Below, one piece after another: positions 54,541 to 64,000 of a stretch of 64,000 bases of DNA. A model generated the notes under the pieces. The model searched no databases. It was given only the letters and a program-made list of their open reading frames with translations, and was not told where the DNA came from. The translations under genes were made by a program, and so were the position numbers. The stretch's first letter is position 1. Every line of letters begins with the position of its first letter. This stretch comes from Dermacentor variabilis (Eukaryota; Arthropoda; Arachnida; Ixodida; Ixodidae): assembly GCF_050947875.1 (NCBI RefSeq), contig NC_134571.1:225008024-225072023 (forward strand), read 5' to 3'.

Positions 54541-57500
54541 ATTCCTGTCGCCTGGTCAATCACAGCACCTAATTTGCTGCATTCCTGTCGCCTGGTCGCC
54601 CACAGTAACTTGCTGCATTCCTGTGGCCAGGTCACTCACAGCGCGTAACTTGCTGCATTTCTGTCGCCTACTCTCTTAGAGTGCGTAACTTGCTTTAGTC
54701 CTGTCGCCGGGTTGCTCACCGATCGTAACTTGCTGCAATCCAGTCGCGTGATCCCTGACAGTACGTAACAGCTGCAATCCAGTCGCCTCATCGCTGAAAG
54801 CATGTATGTTGCTACATTCCTGTCGCCTGGTCACTAAAAACACGTAACTTGCTGCAGTCATGTCGCCTGGTCACCCACAGTGCGTAACTTGTTGCATTCT
54901 GGTCGTCTCGGCACTCAAAGCACGTAACATGCTGCAGTCCTGGCGCCTGGTAGCTTACAGCGTGTAACTTGCTGAAATTCAGTAGCCTGATCGCTGACTG
55001 TACGTAACTTGCGGCAATCCAGTCACCTGATCGCTGACAGCGCGTACCTTGCTGCATTCCTGTCGCCTTGTCAACCACAGCGCTTAACTTGCTACAGTCA
55101 TGTTGCCCGGTCAAACACAGTGTGTAACTTGCTTCAATCTTGTCTCCTGGTAACTCACAGCACATAACTTGCTGCATTCCGGTCACCTGGAAACTCATAG
55201 CCTGAAACTTGCTGCATTCCTATCGCCTGGTCACTCACAGCAAATTACTTGCTGCAAACCTGTTGCCTGATCACTCACAGCAAATTACTTGCTGCAATCC
55301 TGTTGCGTGATCATTCACAGTGCGTAACGTGCTGCAATCATATTCCGTGGTAACTCCCAGCGCGTAATTTGCTGCATTCTTGTTGCCAGGTCACTCAAAG
55401 CACGGAACATGCTTTAGTTCGGTCGACCGGTCACTCACAGCGCGTAACTTGGTGCACTTGTCTCCTGGCAACTCATAGCACATAACTTGCTACATGCCGG
55501 TCGCATGGACACTCACAGCATTAAACTTATTGCACTCCTGTTGTCTGATCACTCACAGCAAATTACTTGCTGCGATCCTGTTGCCTGATCACTCAGAGTG
55601 CGTAACTTGCTGCAATCCTATTCCCTGGTAGCTCTTACCGCGTAATTTGCTGCATTCCTGTCGCCAGGTCACTGACAGCCCGTAACATGCTACATTCCTG
55701 TCACGTAGTCACTTATAGCGCGTAACATGCTGCGTTCCAGTCGCCTGGTCACTCAGAGCATGTAACTTGCTTCAATCCTGTCGCCAGGCCACTCGCAGCG
55801 CGTAACTAGCTCCAATCCTGTCGCCCGGTCATTCACAGCGCGCGAACTGCTGCATTCCTGTTGCCTGGTAACTCACAGCGCATAATTTGCTGCAATCCAG
55901 TCATCTGGTCACTCACAGCGCCTAACTTGATGCAATCGTGTCGCCTGGTCACCCGCAACGTGTACCAGTCCTGTGATCCCATATACACGTAATTGCTGCA
56001 TTCCTGTCGCGTGGTCGCTCACAGTGCGTAACTTGTTGTATTCTTGTCACCTGAATACTAACAGCACGTAAATTGCTGCAACCCTGTCGCCTGGTTGCTC
56101 ACAGCACGTAACTTGCGGTAGTAGTGTCACAAGGTCACTCACAGCGTGTAACTTGCTGCAGTCATGTCGCCTGGTCACTCGCACTGCGTAACTTGTTGCA
56201 TTCCAGTTTCCTGGGCACTCACAGCACTTAACGTGCTGCAGTCCTGTCGCCTGGATCCTCAGAGCGCGTACTTTGCTTCTTTCCAGTCGCCTGGTCATTG
56301 ACAGTGCGTCATTTGGTGCATTCCTGTCGCCTGCTCAATAAAAGTGCGTAACTTGCTGCCTTCCAGTCGCCTGATCACCGACAGCACATAACCTGCGGCA
56401 GTGCTGTCAACTTGTTGCTCACAGCGAGTAACTTGCTGCATTCCAGTCGCGTGGTCGCTCACAGTGCGTAACTTGTTGTATTCTTGTCACCTGAATACTA
56501 ACAGCACGTAAATTGCTGCAACCCTGTCGCCTGGTTGCTCACAGCACGTAACTTGCGGTAGTAGTGTCACAAGGTCACTCACAGCGCGTAACTTGCTACA
56601 GTCATGTGGCCTGGTCACTCACAGTGCGTAACTTGCGGCATTTATGTCACGAAGGCACTCCCAGAGTGTAACTTGCTGTATTCCTCTCACCTGGTCACTC
56701 ACAGCGCATAGCTTGCTGCAATAAATTCACCTGATCGCTGACAGCACTTAACTTGCTGCGTTCCTGTCGCCTGTTCACTGATAACGCGTAACTTGCTGTA
56801 TTCTAGTCGACTGATACAGACACCACGTAACTTGATACAGTCGATCGCCTGGTCACTTAGTGCTCCTAACATGCTGCACTCCTGTCACCTGGGTCCTCAC
56901 AGCACGAAAGTTGCTATATTCCTGTCACTTGGGCACTCACATCTCGTAACTTGCTGCATTCCTTTCGACTAATCACTCACAGCACTCAACTTGCTGCATT
57001 CTTTTCATCTGCGCCATCACTGCGCGAAACATGCGGCATATGTGTCGCCTGGACGCTCAATACGTGTAACTTTCGCCATTCCTGTCACCTGGTCACTCAC
57101 AGTGCGTACTTTGCTGCATTCCTGTTGCCTGGACAGTCAGAGTGGAGAAATTGCTGCATTCCTGTAGCCTGGTCAATCACAGCACCTAATTCGCTTATAT
57201 GCTGTCGCCTGGTCGCGCACAGTAAATTGCTGCATTCCTGTGGCCAGGTCACACACAACGCGTAACTTACTGCATTTCTGTAGCCTATTCTCTCACAGTG
57301 CGTAACTTGCTGTACTGCTGTCGCCTGGTAGCTCACCGCACCTAACTTGCGGCAATCCTTTCTACTGGCCACTCACAGCACATAACTTTTTGCATTCTGG
57401 TCGCCTGGACACTCCTCACAGCATGACACTTATTCCACTGGTATCGCCTGGTCACTCACAGCAAGTTACTTGCTGCAATCCTGTTGATGGTCACTCACAA

Positions 57501-60500
57501 TGCATACCTTGCTGCAATCCTGTCGCGTTATCACTCACAGTGCGTAACTTGTTGGAGTCCTATTCCCTGGTCGCTCTCTGCGCGTAATTTTCTGCATTCC
57601 CGTCGCCAGGTCACTCATAGCGCATAACATGATGCGTTGCAGTCGCCTGGTCACTCAGAGCATGTAACTTGCTTCACACCTGTCGCCATGCCACTCACAG
57701 TGCGTAACTAGCTGCATTCCTGTCGCCTGATTGCTCACAGCGCGTTCCTTGCTGCATTCCTGTCGCCTGGTCACTGACAGTGCGTAATCTCGTGCATTCC
57801 TGTAGCCTGGTCACTCACAGTGCGTAACTTGCTGCAGTGATGTGGCCTGGTCATTGCGAGTGATCGCCTGATCGCGGACAGCACTTAGGTTGCGGCAGTG
57901 GGGTCGCCTGGTTGCTCACAGCGCTTAACTTGCTGCATACCTGTCGCCTGGTCACTCACAGCGCGTAATTTGCTACGCAAGCTACGCACTGAGAGTGCGT
58001 AGCTTGCGGCACTCTTGTCACCAAGTCACTCCCAGTGTGTAAGTTGCTGTATTCCTCTCACCTGGTCACTCACAGCGCACAACTTGCTGCAATAAAGTCA
58101 CCCGATCGCTAACGGCACGTAACATACTGCACTCCTGTCACCTGGGCCCTCACAGCACGAAAGTGGCTGCATTATTTTCACCTGGGCCACTCACAGCGTG
58201 TAACGTGCGCCATTCTTGTCACCTGGTGAATAACAGTGCGCACTTTCTGCATTCCTGTTGCCTGGGCACCCAGAGCGCATAAATTGCTGCAATCTTGCCA
58301 TCTGGTCACTCACAGCACATTACTTGCTGCAATCCTTTTGACTGGTCTCTCGCAGTGCGTAAATGGCTGCAATCCTGTTCCCTTGTCACTCACAGTGCGT
58401 AATTCTGCAATGCTGTTCCCTGATTACTGACAGTGCGCAATTTGCTGAATTCCTGTTCCCGCGTCACAAACCACGCGTAATTTGCAGCAATCCTGGCGCC
58501 TGGTCACTCAAAGCACGAAACTTGCTTCAATTCGGTCGCCTGGACACTCACAGCATGAAACTTAATGCACTCCTATCGCGTGGTCACTCACAGCAAGTTA
58601 CTTGCTGCAATCGTGTTGCTGGTCACTCATCGTGCATAACTTACTCCAATTGATGCAATCGTATTCCCTGGTAACTCTCAGCGCGTAATTTGGTGCATTC
58701 TTGTCGCCAGGTTGCTCACAATGCGTAATATGCTGCATTCCTGTCGCGTAGTCAATCGTAGCGCGTAAATTGTTGCGTTCCAGTCGCCTGGTCACTAAGA
58801 GCAAGTACCTTGCTTCAATCCTGTCGCCAGGTCGCTAACAGCAGGTAACTAGCTGCATTCCTGTCGCCTGGTCAATCGCGGCACCAGAATTGCTGCATGC
58901 CTGCAGCCTGGTCGCCCACAGTAACTTGCTGCATTCAAGTCGACAGGTGACTGACAGTGCGTATGTTCTGCATTCGCGTCACTTGGTCACTCACAGCGCG
59001 TACCTTGCTGAATTCCTGTTGCCTGGGAACCCCGAGCGCGGAACTTGCTGCAATCATGTCCCCTTGCCACTCGCATTGGGTAACGTGCTGCAATCCTATT
59101 CCCTGATCACTGATAGTGCGTAATTTGCTGCATTCCTGTTGCCTGGTCACTCAGGGCAGGTAAGTTGCTTCAATCCTGTCGCCTGCTCACTCATGTGCGT
59201 AACTTGCTGCAAGCTTGTCTCCTGGTCACTCACAGCACATAACTTATTGCATTCCTATCGCCTTGTCACTCACAGCAAGTTACTTATTGCAATCCTGTTT
59301 CCTGGTCACTCACAGAGCATAACTTGCTGCAATCCTTTACCGTTGTCACTCACAGTGCGTAACGTGCTTCAATTATATTCCCTGGGAAATCTCAGCGCGT
59401 AACTTGCTGCATTCCTGTGGCCAGGTCACTCACAGCGCGTATCTTGCTGCGTTCCAGTCGCCTGGTCACTCAGAGCATGTAACCGGCTGCAGTCCTGTCG
59501 CCTGGTTGCTCAAAGCGCGTACCTTGCTGCATTCCTGTCGCCTGGTCACTGACAGTGCATAATTTCGTGCATTCGTGTCGCCTGGTCACTCACAGAGAGT
59601 AACATGCTGCAGTCATGTGGCCTGATCATTCAGAGCGCATAACTTGCGACAGTCTTGTCACCAAGGCACTCCCAGAGCGTAACTTGCTATATTCCTCTCA
59701 CCTGGTTACTCACAGTGCAAAACTTGCTGCAATAAAGTCGCCGGATAGCTGACAGCATGTAGCATGCCGCATTCCTGTCGCCTGTTCACCCACAGCGTGC
59801 AACTTGCTGCAGTCCTGTCGCCTGGTCACTTAGAGCACCTAATATGATGCACTCCTGTCACCTGATCACCCACAGCACGAAAGTTGCTGCATTCCTTTCG
59901 ACTAATCACTCTCAGCACTCAACTTGCTGCATTCTTTTCACCTGGGCCATCACTGCGAGAAGCATGCGGCATTCCTGTCACCTGGCCACTCAGAGTGCGA
60001 ATTTTGCTGCATACCTGTTACCAGGGCACCCAGAGCGTATAAATTGCTGCATTCTTGTCGGCTGGTAACTCATAGCACGTTACTTGCTGTAATCATTTCC
60101 TGGTCTGTCACAGTGCGTAAATGGCTGCAATCCTGTCCCCTTGTCACTCATAGTGCGTAACTTGCTGCAATGCCGTCCCCTGATTACTGACAGTGCATGA
60201 TATGCTCAATTCATGTTGCCAGGTCACACACCGCGCGTAACATAGCGCCTGGTCACTCAAAGCAACTAACTTGCTGCATTCCGGTCGCCTGAACACTCAC
60301 TGCATGAAACTTATTGCACTCATATCGCATGGTCACTCACCGCATGTTACTTGCTGCAACCCTGTTGCTGGTCATTCACAGTGCATAACTTACTCCGATC
60401 CTGTCGCGTTGTCACTCACATTTAGTACTTTGGTGCAATCCTATTCCCTGGTAACTCTCAGCGCGTAATTTGGTGCATTCCTGTCATGTAGTCACTCATA

Positions 60501-60788
60501 GCGCGTAAATTGCTGCGTTCCAGTAGCCTGGTCACTAAGATCACGTACCTTACTTCAATCCTGTCGCCAGGTCACTAACAGCAGGTAACTAGCTGCATTC
60601 CTGTAGCCTCGTCGCCCACAGTAACTTGCTTCATTCCTATCGCCAGGTCACTCACAGCGCGCAATTTGCTGCATTTCTGTCGCCTATTCTCTCAGAGTGC
60701 GTAGCTTGCTGTAGTTGATCATTGACAGCACGTACCTTGCTGCATTCCTGTCGCCTGGTTGCTCACCGCTCGTAACTTGCTGCAATTG
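54541..60788. repeat. 40-bp satellite, block 8
   Basis: The longest block, about 156 units. It contains the 55230-55541 copy of 47544-47855, a local repeat of about 130 bp (55990-56130 and 56445-56590), and the run from about 57300 to 58770 that recurs from 62607 to the window end. A short hairpin lies at 57976-58008. Confidence 0.95.
57976..58008. repeat. Perfect 15-bp hairpin in satellite
   Basis: CGCAAGCTACGCACT, loop GAG, AGTGCGTAGCTTGCG. The matching place in the sister copy (about 63200) has only the right arm, so the left arm is a small inverted copy added here. Confidence 0.8.
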
Positions 60789-60990
60789 ACGTAGTAGTTC
60801 TGCGAAAACCCTCAAGTTGGAGAGAAGTAATGAATAAAGGGAAAATCAGACATCCACCCGGACTAATCCCGGAGTCCCGGACCAGGACGAATTTTTCTTC
60901 AACTATGAGGCCTTTCTTTCTAGGAACCCCTATGGGTTTCCATTGTAGCAATTGCTACGAACGGGTGGGTGTTTGATTTTCCCTTTATTC
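60789..60990. mobile_element. Small MITE-like insertion with 13-bp flanking duplication
   Basis: GAATAAAGGGAAAATCA at 60832 and its complement TGATTTTCCCTTTATTC ending at 60990 are inverted repeats that extend to about 29 bp with two mismatches (to CCACCCG/CGGGTGG). CTTGCTGCAATTG occurs at 60776-60788 and 60991-61003, on both sides of the insertion, although satellite periodicity could supply part of this match. The first 43 bp (60789-60831) lie outside the inverted repeat. It has no coding capacity of note. Confidence 0.75.
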
Positions 60991-63900
60991 CTTGCTGCAA
61001 TTGTGTCGTCTGGTCACTCAGAGCATGTAACTTGCTGCAATCCAGTCACGTTATCGCTGACTACGTAACAGCTGCAATGCAGTCGCCTGATCGCTGAAAG
61101 CACGTATCTTGCTACATTCCTGTAGCCTGGTCACTCACAACATGTAACTTGCTGCAGTCATGTCGCCAGGTGACCCACAGTGCGTAACTTGTTGCATTTC
61201 TGTCGCCTGTACACTCATAGCACGTAACATGCTGCAGTCCTGTCGCCTGGTAGCTTACAGCGTGTAACTTGCTGCAATCCAGTCACCTGATCGCTGAAAG
61301 CACGTAACTTGAGGCATTCCTGCTGCTTTGTCACTCATAGCACTTAAGTTGCTGCAGTCATGTTGCCCAGTCACACACAGTGCGTAACTTGCTGCAATCC
61401 TGTCTCCTGGTCACTCACAGCATTTAACTTGCTGCATTCTTCTCGCCTGGTCACGTACATTGCCTAACTTGCTGCAAACCGGTCCCCTTGTCACACACAG
61501 TGCATAACTTGCTGATATCCTATGCCCTGGTAACTAAGAGCGAGTGCGGTGTTTCCTTCGTTTGATTACACACCGCGCGTAACCTGCTGCAGTCCTGTCG
61601 CCTGGTCACTCACACTGCGTAACTTGCTGCAATCCCGCTTCCTGGTCACATAGAGCACGTAACTTACTGCATTCCGGTCGCCTGGAAACTCACAGCATGA
61701 AACTTGTTGCATTCCTGTCGCCTGGTCACTCACAGCGAGGTACTTGTTGCAATCCTGTTGCCTGGTCACTGAGCGTGTGTAACTTGATGCAATCCTGTCC
61801 CTTTGCAACTCACAGTGTGTAACGTCCTGCAATCATATTCTCTGGTAACTCTCAGCGCGTAATTTGCTATATTCCTGTCGCCAGGTCATTCACAGCATGC
61901 AACATGCTGCATTCCTGCCGCGTAGTCACAGCGTGTGACATGCTGACTTCTAGTCACCTGGTCCCTCAGAAAACAGAACTTGCTTTAATCCTGTCGCCAG
62001 GTCACTCATAGCGCGTAACTTGCTGAATTCCTGTCGCCTATTCTCTCAGCGTGCGTAAGTTGCTGTAGTCCTATCGCCTGGCTTCTCACTACGGTTAACT
62101 TGCTGCAATACAATATCCTGATGACTGAGAGTCAGCAACTTGCTGAAAATCAGCGTCGTTCACAGAATGTAACTTGCTGCATTCTTGTCGCGAGGTCACT
62201 GACAGTGCATATTATGGTGCATTCTCGTCACCTGGTCACTCACAGCGCGGAACTTGCTGCAGTCTTGTCCCCTTGCCACGCGCAGTGCGTAACTTGCTGC
62301 TATCCTATTCCCTGATCACTGACAGTGCGTAATTTGCTGCATTCCTGTTGCCTAGTCACTCAGAGAACGTAAGTTCCTTCAGTCCTGTCGCCTGCTCACT
62401 CACGGCGCGTAACATGCTGCAAGCCTGTCTCCTGGTCATTCACAGCACATAACTTAGTGCATTCCGATCACCTCGACACTAACAGCACGAAACTTATTGC
62501 ATTCCTATCGCCTTGTCACTCACAGCAAGTTACTTATTGCAATTCTGTTTCCTGGTCACTGACAGAGCATAACTTGCTGCGATCCTTTACCGTTGTCACT
62601 CACAGTGCGTAACTTGCTGTAGTGCTGTCGCCTCGTAGCTCACCGCACCTAACTTGCGGCAATCCTTTCTACTGGCCACTCACAGCACATAACTTTTTGC
62701 ATTCTGGTCGCCTGGACACTCCTCACAGCATGACACTTATTCCACTGGCATCGCCTGGTCACTCACAGCAAGTTACTTGCTGCAATCCTGTTGCTGGTCA
62801 CTCACAATGCATACCTTGCTGCAATCCTGTCGCGTTATCACTCACAGTGCGTAACTTGCTGGAATCCTATTCCCTGGTAGATCTCTGCGCGTAATTTTCT
62901 GCATTCCCGTCGCCAGGTCACTCACAGCGCGTAACATGCTGCATTCCTGTCACGTAGTAACTCATAGCGCATAACATGCTGCGTTGCAGTCGCCTGGTCA
63001 CTCAGAGCATGTAACTTGCTTCACACCTGTCGCCATGCCACTTACAGTGCGTAACTAGCTGCATTCCTGTCGCCTGATTGCTCACAGCGCGTTCCTTGCT
63101 GCATTCCTGTCGCCTGGTCACTGACAGTGCGTAATCTCGTGCATTCCTGTAGCCTGGTCACTCACAGTGCGTAACTTGCTGCAGTGATGTTGCCTGGTCA
63201 CTGAGAGTGCGTAGCTTGCGGCAATCTTGTCACCAAGTCACTCCCAGTGTGTAAGTTGCTGTATTCCTCTCACCTGGTCACTCACAGCGCACAACATACT
63301 GCAATAAAGTCACCCGATCGCTAACGGCACGTAACATGCTGCACTCCTGTCAACTGGGCCCTCACAGCACGAAAGTGGCTGCATTATTTTCACCTGGGCC
63401 ACTCACAGCGTGTAACGTGCGCCATTCTTGTCAACTCGTCAATAACAGTGCGCACTTTCTGCATTCCTGTTGCCTGGGCACCCAGAGTGCACAAATTGCT
63501 GCAATCTTGTCACCTTGTCACTCACAGCACATTACTTGCTGCAATCCTTTTGCCTGGTCTCTCGCAGTGCGTAAATGGCTGCAATCCTGTCCCCTTGTTG
63601 CGTAATTCTGCAATCCTGTCCCCTAGTGCGTAATTCTGCAATGCTGTCCCCTGATTACTGAGAGTGCGTAATTTGCTGAATTCCTGTACCCTCGTCACAA
63701 ACCACGCGTAACTTGCAACAATCCTGGCGCCTGGTCACTCAAAGCACGAAACTTGCTTCAATTCCGTCGCCTGGACACTCACAGCATGAAACTTAATGCA
63801 CTCCTATCGCGTGGTCACTCACAGCAAGTTACTTGCTGCAATCGTGTTGCTGGTCAGTCACCGTGCATAACTTACTCCAATTGATGCAATCGTATTCCCT

Positions 63901-64000
63901 GGTAACTCTCAGCGCGTAATTTGGTGCATTCTTGTCGCCAGGTTACTCACAATGCGTAATATGCTGCATTCCTGTCACGTAGTCAATCATAGCGCGTAAA
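60991..64000. repeat. 40-bp satellite, block 9
   Basis: About 75 units to the window end. From 62607 on it repeats the 57300-58770 run at an offset of 5.2-5.3 kb (5307 bp at the GCATGACACTTATTCC marker, 5212 and 5231 bp further on), with small insertions and deletions between the copies. Confidence 0.95.

Noticed and set aside
10298..64000. Many open frames of 60-140 codons in the satellite
   Set aside because: The 40-bp unit passes through all three frames in 120 bp and its consensus lacks stops in some frames. The frames have no start context, no domain and change with every unit.
10298..64000. A CRISPR-like array
   Set aside because: The 40-bp units are contiguous and degenerate along their full length. 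There are no constant repeats with unique spacers and no cas genes, and the surroundings are eukaryotic transposons.

Overview
Organism and overall character. This is repeat-dense eukaryotic nuclear DNA with no recognisable host gene in 64 kb. Several tRNA-derived SINEs look, from memory, like sequences common in hard ticks (Ixodidae), and the mix of CR1-like, RTE and RNase-H-bearing LINEs fits an arthropod. Hard tick is therefore my working guess; the sequence does not prove it.

Layout. The matrix is a degenerate 40-bp satellite in nine blocks (10298-10946, 15899-17182, 19229-20842, 26637-27140, 33317-35796, 40207-42281, 46757-51075, 54541-60788, 60991-64000), about 22 kb in total. It has higher-order copies: one 310-bp run recurs almost unchanged 7.7 kb away and a ~1.4-kb run recurs 5.2-5.3 kb away. 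Transposons are inserted into it. In order: L1, a CR1-like LINE (1-4197, +); a Ty3/gypsy-type gag remnant (4203-5130, -); an orphan RT fragment (5130-5587, -); LINE B (5588-9676, -); a tRNA-headed SINE composite (9677-10297); L2, a CR1-like LINE with tandem promoter-like monomers (10947-15898, +) holding a nested RTE fragment; LINE C (17183-19228, -); LINE D, an RTE (20843-23925, -); a SINE with clear target duplications (24025-24266, -); a 750-bp-spaced direct repeat and a 665-bp foldback element (24811-26602); LINE E, an I-type LINE with RNase H (27141-33316, -), interrupted by LINE F (30234-30896, +); L3, a CR1-like LINE with an intact ORF2 (35797-40206, -); a complete PIF/Harbinger transposon (42282-46753); L4, a CR1-like LINE carrying a MITE (51076-54540, +); and a small element at 60789-60990.

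How the parts work together. The two coding units that look able to act are the Harbinger transposon (a DDE nuclease plus a three-exon Myb/SANT-like partner, facing each other between matching inverted repeats) and the L3 ORF2 (endonuclease plus reverse transcriptase, uninterrupted). Everything else is broken by stops, frameshifts or deletions.

Most interesting signal. The four CR1-like LINEs L1-L4 share an unusual expression layout: 5' monomers of about 330 bp whose lengths are multiples of three, a CAG|GTTAG box that looks like a splice donor (also found in the unrelated LINE B), a leader reading frame ending in a 2A (StopGo) motif, ORF1, and then in L1, L2 and L3 an ORF2 in the SAME frame as ORF1, separated only by one stop codon and with no AUG of its own before the endonuclease core. 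The stop is followed by C in L1, L3 and L4. Together this suggests one polyprotein-like unit controlled by two translational recoding events, ribosome skipping and stop readthrough.
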